64,000 nt of DNA from Riemerella anatipestifer_E (GCF_009932355.1 NZ_LEKU01000016.1:62001-126000), one strand, 5' to 3'; counted from the first letter of the stretch, positions 52,069 to 61,751 are shown. The notes: generated by a model not told the origin, from the sequence alone. Made by a program: numbers and translations.

Positions 52069-52637
52069 TACTACCAATAAGAGCCTACGGCGACCCTGTA
52101 CTTAGGAAGAAAGGACAAGACATTACCCCAGATTATCCTAATCTGAAGGAGCTTATCCAAAATATGTTTGAAACTATGGAAGGAGCTCACGGGATAGGGC
52201 TTGCAGCACCGCAAATAGGGTTAGATATTAGACTTTTTATTGTAGATGTGAGACCACTGGCAGAAGACGAAGACTACCTAGATATAGCTAATGAGCTTAA
52301 AGATTTCAGAAAAGTATTCATCAATGCCAAAATATTAGAGGAGACAGGGGAGGAGTGGAAGTTTAACGAAGGCTGCCTCTCTATACCAGAAGTAAGAGAA
52401 GATGTTAAAAGGAAAGACACCATCACAATAGAGTATTACGATGAGGATTTCAAAAAACACACAGAAACTTACTCCGATATTAGAGCAAGAGTTATACAAC
52501 ATGAGTATGACCACATAGAGGGCATTTTGTTTACCGATAAACTAAGTGTGCTCAAAAAGAAATTAGTGAAAGGGAAACTCAACAAAATATCGACAGGAGA
52601 GGTAAGCGTAAGCTACAAAATGAGATTCCCTAAATAG
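52065..52637 (+). CDS. def: Peptide deformylase
   Basis: A 190-residue metalloenzyme that removes the formyl group from new proteins. Its three signatures are intact: GIGLAAPQIG (43-52), EGCLSIP with Cys104, and QHEYDH with His146, Glu147 and His150. It overlaps ruvX and precedes the DUF5606 gene by 27 bases. Confidence 0.97.
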   Translation: MILPIRAYGDPVLRKKGQDITPDYPNLKELIQNMFETMEGAHGIGLAAPQIGLDIRLFIVDVRPLAEDEDYLDIANELKDFRKVFINAKILEETGEEWKFNEGCLSIPEVREDVKRKDTITIEYYDEDFKKHTETYSDIRARVIQHEYDHIEGILFTDKLSVLKKKLVKGKLNKISTGEVSVSYKMRFPK

Positions 52638-52664
52638 ATTAAAATAAAGATAAAAAACGAAGAT

Positions 52665-53087
52665 ATGCTTTTAGAAAAAATTATTTCAATTTCAGGAAAA
52701 CCAGGGCTTTATAAATTAGTTTCTCAACTTAGAAATGGTTTTATTGTAGAAGATATTACCACTAAGAAGAAGCTAAGTATTTCTAACTCAAGCCAAGTAA
52801 GTCTTTTGGATAACATTGCAATGTTCAGTTTTGATAGAGAAGTGCCATTGTTTGAAGTGTTTGAAAACATCGCTAAAAACGAAAATTACGAGCAAACTAT
52901 CAACCACAAATCTTCAGACGAAGAGCTTAGAGCATTTATGCTAAAATCTCTACCAACCTATGATACAGAGCGAGTGTATGTGTCTGACATTAGAAAACTT
53001 GCTCAGTGGTACAATCTTTTGCAAAAAGCAGGTTACATTACGCCTGATAGCTTCATAAAAGAAGAAGTTAACGAAGAAGAAAAATAA
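52665..53087 (+). CDS. DUF5606 family protein
   Basis: A 140-residue soluble protein, MLLEKIISISGKPGLYKLVS at the start, VSLLDNIAMFSFDREVPL in the middle and ERVYVSDIRKLAQWYNLL near the end. It matches DUF5606, a Bacteroidetes family usually found after def. Function unknown. A terminator follows and closes the ruvX-def-DUF5606 transcript. Confidence 0.82.
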   Translation: MLLEKIISISGKPGLYKLVSQLRNGFIVEDITTKKKLSISNSSQVSLLDNIAMFSFDREVPLFEVFENIAKNENYEQTINHKSSDEELRAFMLKSLPTYDTERVYVSDIRKLAQWYNLLQKAGYITPDSFIKEEVNEEEK

Positions 53088-53093
53088 ACAATC

Positions 53094-53129
53094 ACAAAAA
53101 CTTTGCTGAATCTCTTAGCAAAGTTTTTT
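53094..53129 (+). terminator. Terminator after the DUF5606 gene
   Basis: Stem AAAAACTTTGCT (53096-53107) / AGCAAAGTTTTT (53117-53128), followed by further T. A very similar hairpin ends the DUF349 gene at 57.3 kb. Confidence 0.85.
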
Positions 53130-53149
53130 GTTTAATAGTATCTATTAAA

Positions 53150-53680
53150 ATGAATAAAGTGGAGTTTTATTCAAATAGGAAGAAGGCATTTTTATTATTG
53201 ATAGGGTCTTTAATTTTTGTAATACTAGGTATTGATATCTTTCTAAATGCGGAAAATATGACTAGCTATAGAGTATCTAATCCTCTATTTTTAAAGATTG
53301 TTGGGGTTGCGTCTTTTTTATTTTTTGGTTTAGGTATTTATGTTTCAATAAGACAATTACTGAAAAATAGATTGATGTTAATAATTGATGAAAATGGAAT
53401 AAATATTAATCCTAAAAAAAATGAATATATAAGATGGAGTGATATTGAAGGTTTTTCCGAATTAAAAATTAATAGTGTTAAAATAATTATTATACAGATT
53501 AGTAATGCGGAGGAATATATAAGAAAAGAAAAAAACAAACTGAGAAAAAAACTTATGAAATTTAACCTTGAAAACTATGGCTCCCCATACAATATTTCTG
53601 TAGGGACTATGAATACGAATTACAATCAATTACTTGAAGTTTTAAATGAAAATCTTATAAAACATAAATACATTGTTTAA
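53150..53680 (+). CDS. STM3941-like membrane protein
   Basis: A 176-residue protein with two N-terminal helices (~13-32, 46-68) and a soluble PH-like tail. The C-terminal part YGSPYNISVGTMNTNYNQLL plus LEVLNENL fits the STM3941 family pattern, in which a short helix pair anchors a beta-barrel-like domain. Function unknown. It is more AT-rich than its neighbours and stands alone between terminators and mazG, so late acquisition is possible. Confidence 0.65.
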   Translation: MNKVEFYSNRKKAFLLLIGSLIFVILGIDIFLNAENMTSYRVSNPLFLKIVGVASFLFFGLGIYVSIRQLLKNRLMLIIDENGININPKKNEYIRWSDIEGFSELKINSVKIIIIQISNAEEYIRKEKNKLRKKLMKFNLENYGSPYNISVGTMNTNYNQLLEVLNENLIKHKYIV

Positions 53681-53830
53681 ATGGTGTTTGTAAAAGGTAA
53701 ATACTGTATATGATAAAGAACTTGGTAACATTTAATGATAAAATACTTTTCATGTTTGTATTTACTTTAATTTTAATATCGTTAAACGAGAATTTGAGAA
53801 GCTCATTTATACTCATCAACAGATAAATAT

Positions 53831-54604
53831 ATGACCACGAGAGAACAACAACTAAAAGCCTTTGGAGAATTGCTGGATATTATGGATACCCTAAGAGAGC
53901 AATGCCCTTGGGATAGAAAACAAACCTTGCAAAGTCTAAGACACCTCACCCTAGAGGAAGTCTATGAGCTATCCGATGCCCTTCTGAACGAAGACCTAGA
54001 CGAGATTAAGAAAGAACTGGGAGATGTCCTTTTACATTTGGTATTTTATGCCAAAATAGGCTCGGAGCAGCAGCACTTTGATATAGGAGATACCCTAAAA
54101 TCACTCAACGAAAAACTCATTTTCAGGCACCCTCATATCTACGGCAATACAGAGGTGAAAGACGAGGAAGAAGTGAAGCAAAATTGGGAGAAACTCAAGC
54201 TCAAAGAGGGCAATCGTTCCATTCTATCAGGCGTACCTAGAGGGCTGCCGTCTTTGGTTAAGGCGTATCGTATCCAAGACAAGGTGCGGGGCATCGGTTT
54301 TGAGTTTCCAAATGCCGAAGCGGCGTGGAGCAAGGTAGAAGAAGAGCTACAAGAGTTTCATCATACCCAAGACCCCCAGCAGAAAGAACAAGAGTTTGGC
54401 GATGTGTTGTTTTCTTTGGTTAATTATGCTCGGCTTTCGGGCATCAATCCTGATACTGCCTTAGAGCGTACCAATCACAAATTCATCAGCCGCTTTCAAA
54501 CGATGGAGGCTTTAGCTTCGCAGAAAAATCTCAACCTAGACAGCCTCTCTCTGGAAGAGATGGACTGCCTTTGGGAAGAAGCTAAAAAACAAGAACGAGA
54601 ATAA
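53831..54604 (+). CDS. mazG: Nucleoside triphosphate pyrophosphohydrolase MazG
   Basis: A 257-residue protein with two MazG helical domains. The first has CPWDRKQTLQSLRHLTLEEVYEL and KELGDVLLHLVFYAKIG (the ExxE/ExxD metal site); the second has EEELQEF and QEFGDVLFSLVNYARL. It hydrolyses non-canonical NTPs and may lower (p)ppGpp. Full length for the family. Confidence 0.95.
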   Translation: MTTREQQLKAFGELLDIMDTLREQCPWDRKQTLQSLRHLTLEEVYELSDALLNEDLDEIKKELGDVLLHLVFYAKIGSEQQHFDIGDTLKSLNEKLIFRHPHIYGNTEVKDEEEVKQNWEKLKLKEGNRSILSGVPRGLPSLVKAYRIQDKVRGIGFEFPNAEAAWSKVEEELQEFHHTQDPQQKEQEFGDVLFSLVNYARLSGINPDTALERTNHKFISRFQTMEALASQKNLNLDSLSLEEMDCLWEEAKKQERE

Positions 54605-54655
54605 ATGAAAAATGTTCGGTAATCATTACCTTTAATAGTTATTATAAACAAGTTT

Positions 54656-55381
54656 ATGGGAAAACAGTTGGGGCTTATAGGGAGAAACATTTCATACTCC
54701 TTCTCTCAAAAATATTTTGAAACCAAGTTTAAGAAGTTATTTATCAAAGATATTTCCTACCATATTTTAGATTTGCCCAGTATAGAGAGCGTTACAGCAT
54801 TATGGTCTAATCCAAGATTGGTGGGCTTTAATGTTACCATTCCGTACAAAGTAGAAATTATAAACTACCTAGATGAGCTTAGCGAAGAAGCCCAAGCCAT
54901 AGGAGCGGTAAATACAGTAAGCATTAAAGACGGCAAGAAGATAGGCTACAATACAGATGCCTATGGTTTTGAACGAACCTTAGACCTCCATCTTAAACCT
55001 ACTCATCAGAAGGCACTTGTACTAGGCGATGGTGGGGCGGCTAAAGCCGTTAAATTTGTGTTAGAGCGTAAAGGTATTCCGTATCTTGTGGTCTCTAGGC
55101 GAGGGGCAATCAAATTTGAACAACTTACCGAAGAGCATTTGTCCGAATATCAAATCATCATACAATGTACTCCCGTAGGAACTTATCCTAATGTGGAAGA
55201 CTGTGTCCTATTCCCGTTTGATGGGCTTTCGGACGAACATTTGGTATTAGACCTTATCTATAATCCCGAACGAACTAAACTCATTAAAGAAGCTCAAAAA
55301 AGAGGAGCTAAAACAGCTAATGGACTGTTTATGCTAGAACAACAGGCAGAAAAAGCCTGGGAAATTTGGAATTTAGTATAA
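54656..55381 (+). CDS. aroE: Shikimate dehydrogenase
   Basis: A 241-residue enzyme of the shikimate pathway, reducing 3-dehydroshikimate with NADPH. Visible motifs: IGRNISYSFSQKYF (substrate site), GFNVTIPYKVEI with the catalytic lysine, AIGAVNTV, YNTDAYGFE and the nucleotide loop LVLGDGGAAKAVKFVL. It is shorter than the ~272-residue E. coli enzyme, as usual in this phylum. Confidence 0.94.
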   Translation: MGKQLGLIGRNISYSFSQKYFETKFKKLFIKDISYHILDLPSIESVTALWSNPRLVGFNVTIPYKVEIINYLDELSEEAQAIGAVNTVSIKDGKKIGYNTDAYGFERTLDLHLKPTHQKALVLGDGGAAKAVKFVLERKGIPYLVVSRRGAIKFEQLTEEHLSEYQIIIQCTPVGTYPNVEDCVLFPFDGLSDEHLVLDLIYNPERTKLIKEAQKRGAKTANGLFMLEQQAEKAWEIWNLV

Positions 55382-55460
55382 AAAACCTTTAATTTAGTGC
55401 CGATGGAAAAATTGGGGCTTAGAACCCAATTAGAATTTAATACTTTAAAAATATACTGCT

Positions 55461-57275
55461 ATGAACAAAGAAACTCTGAACTCTAGACAAGAAGAACCAA
55501 ACACACCTCAACCCAACCAAGAAATAAAGGAAAATACTGTTTTAGAACCTTCGTCTTATCAGGAGTCGGAAGTTGAAGAAGAAGACCACGATGACGACGA
55601 CCACGAAGAGAACGAAAAGTTATCTTTGAAAGAGTTGGTAGATAAGCTGGAAAGGCTCATCAATCTAGAGAATGCAGGAGAGGAGATTCAGAAATTCAAT
55701 GCGCTTAGAAAATCTATTTCCGAGCAAATAGACGAAATAACAGAAAACAAAAAACAGGAGTTCGAAGCAGCAGATAACGACCCTTCGGAGGTTTTCAGCT
55801 ACGAACACCCTTTACAAGCAAAGTTTTCTGCACTCGTCAATATTTTTAAAGAAAAGAGAGACCTCTTTATTCAAAAGCAAGAGGAAGAACACCAAAAAAA
55901 TCTAGAGGTAAGGCTAGAAATTGTAGAAAAACTTAAAAATCTTTACACTAATACAGAACCAGGGACAGACCTATTCAGAGCCATAAGGGAAATAAAAGAG
56001 GCGTGGGCTAATGCGGGTAAAGTAGCAAAGTCGGAGTTCAAAAATCTGAACAATAACTACTATCATCACCTCAATGGGTTCTACCAAATGCTAGACCTCA
56101 ACAAAGAATACCGTGAGCAAGAGTATGCCCATAATTTGGAAAAGAGACAGCACATCATCGCTCGTGCTAAGGAGCTATTGGTAGAGCCACTGATACAAAA
56201 AGCACTTAACGAATTGCAGTATCTCCACAAACTTTGGAGAGAGGAGGCAGAGCCTGTGGCAGAAGAGTTTAGGGACAGCACTTGGGAGGAGTTTAAGGAA
56301 CTTTCTAACCAAATACACGATAGAAAAACTGAACTCTTCGCAGCGAGAGAAGCGGAACAAAAAGAAAATCTAGAGAAGAAAAACACCATTATTGCTCAAA
56401 TAAAAGCCTTAGGAGCACCAGAAAAACCTAACCATAATTATTGGCAGAAATCCATTAAGAAAATGGAAGAGCTAAGAGAAGAATTTATAAAGTTAGGTAG
56501 CGTTCCTAGAAAGCTTTCTACCCAAAATTGGACTGATTTTAAGCAAAGCGTAAGAGCCTTTAATTCGGCTAAAAACGAGTTTTATAAAGGTCTTAAACAA
56601 GCTCAAATAAACAACTTAGAAGAAAAATATAAGTTGATAAAAGTGGCTCAAGATAACAAAAACTCCGAAGATTGGGAGACTATGGTGCCGCTATTCAAGA
56701 AACTTCAGAAAGATTGGCAAACGATAGGACACGTGCCTAGAAGTCAGGCAAATAAAGTATGGGACGCGTTCCGTGAAGCGTGCAACTTTTTCTTTGACCA
56801 ATACAGAACCAAAAGCGAAGCGGCTGGAGACGATTGGAACGAAAACTTTAAGCAGAAGAAAGGTCTCCTAGAAGAACTTAAAAAAATAGAGAAAGGAGAG
56901 AACTCTCTAGAAGTAATAGAGGAAATTAAAAATAAATGGAATGCCGTAGGCAAAGTGCCTAAGGATAAGTTGGGCATCAATTCGGAGTTTAATAAAACTC
57001 TAAAGCAAAAGCTGAAACTTAATAACCTTAATGAGTTTGATATTAAGGAGGAAGGCTTATCCGAATCTCAAATTACTGATAGAGCTCGTAAACTTAAAAA
57101 CCAAATTATCGACCTTGAGGCTGAAGTGGTTAAGCTGGAAAACAATCTTTCTTTCTTTAACAATCCAACGAGAGAGAATCCGTTGTTAAAAGATACTTTT
57201 GAGAAAATTGACGATAAGAGAGCTCAATTGGAGAGCCTTAGGATTACATTACATCAAATGATTTCGGGAGAATAA
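55461..57275 (+). CDS. DUF349 repeat protein
   Basis: A 604-residue, highly charged, largely helical cytoplasmic protein. After an acidic Asp/Glu/His-rich N-terminus (about 35-52) come several DUF349 units, each with a central tryptophan and W..G.VP-like ending (IKEAWANAGKVAKSEF, LQKDWQTIGHVPRSQANKVW, IKNKWNAVGKVPKDKLG). Members occur throughout Bacteroidetes; function is unknown. It ends with a terminator. Confidence 0.88.
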   Translation: MNKETLNSRQEEPNTPQPNQEIKENTVLEPSSYQESEVEEEDHDDDDHEENEKLSLKELVDKLERLINLENAGEEIQKFNALRKSISEQIDEITENKKQEFEAADNDPSEVFSYEHPLQAKFSALVNIFKEKRDLFIQKQEEEHQKNLEVRLEIVEKLKNLYTNTEPGTDLFRAIREIKEAWANAGKVAKSEFKNLNNNYYHHLNGFYQMLDLNKEYREQEYAHNLEKRQHIIARAKELLVEPLIQKALNELQYLHKLWREEAEPVAEEFRDSTWEEFKELSNQIHDRKTELFAAREAEQKENLEKKNTIIAQIKALGAPEKPNHNYWQKSIKKMEELREEFIKLGSVPRKLSTQNWTDFKQSVRAFNSAKNEFYKGLKQAQINNLEEKYKLIKVAQDNKNSEDWETMVPLFKKLQKDWQTIGHVPRSQANKVWDAFREACNFFFDQYRTKSEAAGDDWNENFKQKKGLLEELKKIEKGENSLEVIEEIKNKWNAVGKVPKDKLGINSEFNKTLKQKLKLNNLNEFDIKEEGLSESQITDRARKLKNQIIDLEAEVVKLENNLSFFNNPTRENPLLKDTFEKIDDKRAQLESLRITLHQMISGE

Positions 57276-57299
57276 TAAAAGGTTAAACGAAAATAGAAA

Positions 57300-57342
57300 C
57301 GAAAACTTTGTTGGGATTAGATTGATTTCAGCAAAGTTTTTT
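57300..57342 (+). terminator. Terminator after the DUF349 gene
   Basis: Stem AAAACTTTGTTG (57302-57313) with CAGCAAAGTTTT (57329-57340), allowing one G-T pair, followed by Ts. Confidence 0.75.
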
Positions 57343-57368
57343 AGTTAATATCAATAATATAGTTCTGT

Positions 57369-58388
57369 ATGTCTTACGAAAAATATATGAGTAGATGTAT
57401 TGCCTTGGCAGAGAAGGCTAGAGGTAATACTTACCCTAACCCTTTGGTAGGAGCGGTAATTGTACACAATGGCATCATGATAGGGGAAGGCTATCATCAC
57501 AAGGCAGGAGAGCCTCATGCAGAAATTAATGCTATCAATTCGGTGGAGAACAAAGGGCTTTTAAAAGAATCAACGATTTATGTTTCATTAGAGCCTTGTT
57601 CCCATTTTGGGAGAACACCACCTTGTGCTGCTAAAATCACAGAAATTGGTTTCAAAAAAGTGGTTATAGGCTCCGCTGATTCTAATGAAAAAGTGAGTGG
57701 CAAAGGAAAAAAAATGATAGAAGAGGCAGGAATAGAAGTGGTTGATAAAGTGTTGGAGGAACAATGCCGATGGCTTAACAGAAGGTTTTTTACTTTCCAT
57801 GAGAAAAAAAGACCATACATTATCCTGAAATGGGCAGAGTCTAACGATGGTTTTATAGACCGAAATTTCGCTCCAACGCCTATATCTAACACTTTGGCAT
57901 CTCAATATGTGCATAAGATGAGAGCCGAAGAACACGCTATTTTGGTTGGGACACAAACGGCACTTAATGATAACCCAACTTTAGATGTAAGGCATCTTGA
58001 CGGTAGAAATCCTGTCAGAGTTTTAATAGATTTAGAGCTTAAAGTGCCTCGAAGTTTTAATATTTTCAATACTAATGCTCCTACCATTATTTTTAACCTT
58101 CATAAAAACTGTGAGCAAGACCATTTGAAATGGATAAAAATTGATAAAGAAAATTTTCTAGAAGAACTGATGTGTCATTTGTATGAACAGCAGATACAAT
58201 CTATCATTATAGAAGGCGGAAGCAAGATGTTAAATACCTTTATTGAAGCTCAACTTTGGGATGAGGCGGTGGTAATTAAAGCTCCTAATTTAACTTTGAA
58301 CAATGGGACTAAAGCTCCTATATTCAATGAAAAACCTTACCGACAAAAACAGATGAGAGATAATGTTTTAAATTTTTATAAAAAATAA
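57369..58388 (+). CDS. ribD: Bifunctional riboflavin biosynthesis protein RibD
   Basis: A 339-residue enzyme: an N-terminal zinc-dependent deaminase (H50-A-E52, PC77SHFGRTPPC86) that deaminates the pyrimidine intermediate, and a C-terminal NADPH reductase (ILKWAESNDGFI, ILVGTQTALNDNPTLDVR, IIIEGGSKMLNTFI). Together they catalyse the second and third steps of riboflavin synthesis. No FMN riboswitch is visible. The next gene starts five bases after the stop. Confidence 0.95.
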   Translation: MSYEKYMSRCIALAEKARGNTYPNPLVGAVIVHNGIMIGEGYHHKAGEPHAEINAINSVENKGLLKESTIYVSLEPCSHFGRTPPCAAKITEIGFKKVVIGSADSNEKVSGKGKKMIEEAGIEVVDKVLEEQCRWLNRRFFTFHEKKRPYIILKWAESNDGFIDRNFAPTPISNTLASQYVHKMRAEEHAILVGTQTALNDNPTLDVRHLDGRNPVRVLIDLELKVPRSFNIFNTNAPTIIFNLHKNCEQDHLKWIKIDKENFLEELMCHLYEQQIQSIIIEGGSKMLNTFIEAQLWDEAVVIKAPNLTLNNGTKAPIFNEKPYRQKQMRDNVLNFYKK

Positions 58389-58393
58389 TTTTT

Positions 58394-60031
58394 ATGCTTT
58401 ATCTGTTACTTTCCGTAGGCGTTATTTTCTCTAGTTTGCTAGGGGTAGGAATGCTATTTGAAAAACTATTAGGAAAGTTGTGGGAAGAAAAACTATCCTC
58501 TGCTTTTTTTGCAGGGTGTATGGGATTGAGTTTGGTATGGGCGGTTTTAGCATTTGCAGTGCCTATCAATAGAGTAGTAGAAGTCTCTAGCTTGGTTTTA
58601 GGACTAAATGCCTTTGTTTATTTTAAAATATATCGCGTTTTAGGAACTTTTATTACTAGAAACTATTTGATTTTTGCTCCGTTGCTTTTTATTGTGTTGC
58701 TTTTTGGGAGTGGGTATCCGTTTATTTTAGACCACTTTGGTTACTATGTGCCTAGTATTAAATGGATTGCAGAGATAGGTCTAGTAAAAGGTATTGGGAA
58801 TTTAGATTTAATATTAGGACAAATGTCTCTTTGGCATATTTTACAGGCAGGGTTTTCTAATACTTCTGATGTTTTTCTGCGATTGAATGTAGTATTACTT
58901 TTAGGATATATCATTTACATTATAGAGAAAAAGGTGTGGGTTCATTTTATCTTTTTGCCTATTTTGTTATTGTTTTTACAATCGCCAAGTACAGATTTAC
59001 CAGTTATTGTAGGCTCTTTAATAATCTTGAATGAAGTTTTGAATAAAAACCATAATGTGTCAGCACTATTTGGGTTTTCGGTTTGGATTTTCAGCATAAA
59101 ACCTACCATAATATGGCTCCCGTTGATGGTCTTTTTATATGCTTTTTTGATAAGGAAATTCACTTATAAGTTGATAATAGTAGGCGTAGGTGTGGTGTCT
59201 GTTTTTGTGATTAAAAATTGGTACTGCTTTGGGTTTCCTATTTTTCCCGTACAAGTTTTGGATTTAGGCTTGAGTTGGAAACCTAATGAATTTTTACTTA
59301 AAAATTCAGCCGAAACAGCTATTCTTAAAACTTACGATTTTCAGTATTCTTACGAAGAAATAAAACAATTTTCGGTTTGGGAAAGTGTTAAAAATTGGAT
59401 ATTCCTGAAAGGCATAAAAGGAGTTATCAACCTATCTTTTGTTTTGAGCTTGTTGGCATTACTATTATTTGCTATTAAAAGTAAAAGCCGTTTGATTTGG
59501 CTGATTGTAATATCAATTTTTCTTAAAAGCGTTTTGGTGTTGCTATTTTCAGCACAATACCGATTTTTCTTGGAAGTATTTTTTGTGGTTGCTCTTTTGG
59601 TTTTTAGGAATTGGTTTTCCGCTAAGAGAGTCGCTTTTGTGAGTGTTATAGGTACTTTGGGTATGTCTGTGTTTTTATTTACTCCGTCTTTAATTGTGAA
59701 ATATGTTCCTAGTTTTAGGTTGGGTGGATTTATTAAAAATATAGAACTTTCTCAAGTTGTAAAACCAGCGACTTACAAATATCAACGGTATAAAACTTTT
59801 ACAATAGGTAATTTGACTTTTAATGTAGTGGACAACTATCCTTTTAGTTTTGATACGCCGCTTCCAGCTATTTCTCCTAGTTTCTTGGAGCTTTATTTAG
59901 AAGCAGGGATTTTTCCTCAAAAAATAGGTTCGAACTTAAAAGAAGGTTTTATTTGGAAAAAACTATCTAACGAAGATAAAGAGCAATTAAAACAGATTGT
60001 TAATACATTTTATATAAATGAAAAAAGATAG
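58394..60031 (+). CDS. Multispanning membrane protein, possibly GT-C-like (LIC_10190 type)
   Basis: A 545-residue protein with about ten or more hydrophobic helices. A first extracytoplasmic loop DHFGYYVPSIKWIAEIGLVK, then GQMSLWHILQAGF and SPSTDLPVIVG, recalls the GT-C-fold glycosyltransferase-like LIC_10190 family, in which an acidic loop residue is catalytic. A C-terminal domain of ~100 residues follows the last helix. The assignment is tentative. It is nearly joined to ribD (5-base gap) but has no obvious link to riboflavin. Confidence 0.5.
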   Translation: MLYLLLSVGVIFSSLLGVGMLFEKLLGKLWEEKLSSAFFAGCMGLSLVWAVLAFAVPINRVVEVSSLVLGLNAFVYFKIYRVLGTFITRNYLIFAPLLFIVLLFGSGYPFILDHFGYYVPSIKWIAEIGLVKGIGNLDLILGQMSLWHILQAGFSNTSDVFLRLNVVLLLGYIIYIIEKKVWVHFIFLPILLLFLQSPSTDLPVIVGSLIILNEVLNKNHNVSALFGFSVWIFSIKPTIIWLPLMVFLYAFLIRKFTYKLIIVGVGVVSVFVIKNWYCFGFPIFPVQVLDLGLSWKPNEFLLKNSAETAILKTYDFQYSYEEIKQFSVWESVKNWIFLKGIKGVINLSFVLSLLALLLFAIKSKSRLIWLIVISIFLKSVLVLLFSAQYRFFLEVFFVVALLVFRNWFSAKRVAFVSVIGTLGMSVFLFTPSLIVKYVPSFRLGGFIKNIELSQVVKPATYKYQRYKTFTIGNLTFNVVDNYPFSFDTPLPAISPSFLELYLEAGIFPQKIGSNLKEGFIWKKLSNEDKEQLKQIVNTFYINEKR

Positions 60032-60053
60032 AGAAATTATCCCTATCTTTTTA
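60021..60053. terminator. Bidirectional terminator between convergent genes
   Basis: AAAAAAGATAG (60021-60031, including the stop of the membrane-protein gene) pairs with CTATCTTTTT (60043-60052); it also serves porX from the other side. Confidence 0.75.
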
Positions 60054-60056
60054 TTT

Positions 60057-61601
60057 TTATTTGGGTTCTAGAATGCAAAATGGAATAATGCATTCCTCCA
60101 AAGAAATGCCACCGTGCTGGTAGGTTTCTTTATAATAATTAACAAAGTGATTGTAGTTTTTTGGATATGCTAGAAAGGTATTATTCTTAGCAAATACATA
60201 CTTACTACTTAGATTACCTTTGGGTAGGAATAGCTTTTCGGGCTGGCTAATAGCCCACACATCAGAATCTTCATAAGAAAGGCTTTTCCCTGTTTTGTAG
60301 CGGATATTGGTGGAGGTTTCTCGGTCGCCTACAACTTTGCTTGGCTTTTTAACATAGATGGTGCCGTGGTCTGTAGTGATGATGAGTTTAAAACCAGACT
60401 CTGCGGCTTGTTTAATCAATCTCATAATAGGGGCGTTTTCAAACCAATTTAAGGTAAGAGAACGGAAAGTTTTATCATCTCTAATCAACTGATTAACGAT
60501 AGAATTATCCGTTTTGGCGTGGGATAAAATATCTATAAAATTATAGACGACTACTACCAAATCTTTATTTTGATGCTGATGAAAATCTTCTAAAACCTTT
60601 TGTTCAAAATCAGAGTTTAAGACTTTAATGTACTTCATTGTTTTAGAAGATAATCCTAGACGCTTCATTTGGTCTTTTAAGAAATCTTGTTCGGCTTCAT
60701 TTTTATTGCCTTCTTCGTTGTCGTTCAGCCATTGGTCAGGAAATCTTTTTTCTATTTCGGAAGGCATCAATCCAGCAAAAAAGGCATTTCTTGCATACTG
60801 GGTAGCTGTAGGTAAGATGCTGTAATATGAGGTTTCTAGAGTTTTGTTATAGAATTTAAGAAACAATGGTTCAATGACTTTCCATTGGTCGTACCTTAGA
60901 TTATCTATCATAAGTAGCAGAACTTTGTCATCCTGCATTTCTGGTTTTACCTTTTCTTTAAAAAGCGTATGGCTCATAAGAGGTTTCTCATTTGAATTGA
61001 GCCAATTTTCGTAGTTTCTTTCTATAAACTTGGCAAACTGTATGTTGGCTTCCTCTTTTTGAGATTGTAGCAAGTCGGCAAATTCGTTATCAAACACCTT
61101 ATCAAATTTAATTTCCCAACCCAATATTTTTTTGTAATAATTACTCCAATCTTCATAAGTGTTAAGATAACTTAACTCCATACTTATGTTTCTGAACTCT
61201 TGCTGATATTCTTGCTTGGTTTGTTGTTCTACAAGGTCGTCGCTTTGTAGATTTTTTTTCAAAGAGAGCAGAACTTGGTTAGGATTTACAGGTTTTAAGA
61301 TATAATCGGCAATTTGCGAACCTATGGCTTGCTCCATAATGTGTTCTTCTTCGCTTTTAGTTACCATTACAATTTTCATTGCTGAATTTTTTTCCTTTAG
61401 TAACGGTATGGCATCTAGCCCAGAAATACCAGGCATATTTTCGTCCAAAAGCACTAATGAAAAACTTTCTTCATCTAATATTTCTAAGGCTTCATTAACA
61501 TTATTGATGGGCGTTACCTGATAACCTTTGTTTTCTAAGAATACGATATGAGGTTTTAATAAATCTACCTCGTCATCTATCCATAATATTTTTTTAGCCA
61601 T
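60057..61601 (-). CDS. porX: PorX-like response regulator with PglZ domain (type IX secretion regulator)
   Basis: A 514-residue protein: receiver domain (1-120; D9-D10, phospho-acceptor D53 in LVLLDENMPG, YILKP) joined to a C-terminal PglZ/alkaline-phosphatase-like domain (~200-514; LLMIDNLRYDQW, PTATQYARNAFFAGL, IITTDHGT). This architecture is that of PorX, which controls type IX secretion with the kinase PorY; PorX homologues also cleave phosphodiesters with zinc. PorY is not in the window. Confidence 0.92.
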   Translation of the reverse strand: MAKKILWIDDEVDLLKPHIVFLENKGYQVTPINNVNEALEILDEESFSLVLLDENMPGISGLDAIPLLKEKNSAMKIVMVTKSEEEHIMEQAIGSQIADYILKPVNPNQVLLSLKKNLQSDDLVEQQTKQEYQQEFRNISMELSYLNTYEDWSNYYKKILGWEIKFDKVFDNEFADLLQSQKEEANIQFAKFIERNYENWLNSNEKPLMSHTLFKEKVKPEMQDDKVLLLMIDNLRYDQWKVIEPLFLKFYNKTLETSYYSILPTATQYARNAFFAGLMPSEIEKRFPDQWLNDNEEGNKNEAEQDFLKDQMKRLGLSSKTMKYIKVLNSDFEQKVLEDFHQHQNKDLVVVVYNFIDILSHAKTDNSIVNQLIRDDKTFRSLTLNWFENAPIMRLIKQAAESGFKLIITTDHGTIYVKKPSKVVGDRETSTNIRYKTGKSLSYEDSDVWAISQPEKLFLPKGNLSSKYVFAKNNTFLAYPKNYNHFVNYYKETYQHGGISLEECIIPFCILEPK

Positions 61602-61653
61602 AACTAATTCTTTATTTAATTAAGTGTGCTTGTAACACTCTTCTTTAGTTTTC

Positions 61654-61661
61654 CAAAGATA
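61654..61661 (-). promoter_or_regulatory. -7 element of porX
   Basis: TATCTTTG on the minus strand, exact consensus, about 50 bases before the start codon at 61601. Confidence 0.55.
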
Positions 61662-61721
61662 TAGCTAAACTCACTAATATCTAGCCAAAGCATTTATAAA
61701 AAAAGTTAAATTTGAGTTAAA

Positions 61722-61750
61722 TAAAAAAGCAGGTTTTTAGCCTGCTTTTC
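61722..61750 (-). terminator. Terminator after the pirin gene
   Basis: Stem AAAAGCAGG (61725-61733) / CCTGCTTTT (61741-61749), with a T-run on the minus strand. Confidence 0.8.
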
Positions 61751-61751
61751 G

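Noticed and set aside
56081..56389. 102-codon minus-strand frame
   Set aside because: Antisense shadow inside the DUF349 gene, whose charged helical repeats create open serine/leucine-rich reverse frames.
57578..57956. Two overlapping minus-strand frames of about 104 and 122 codons
   Set aside because: Both lie inside ribD, which has complete motifs; no similarity to known proteins.
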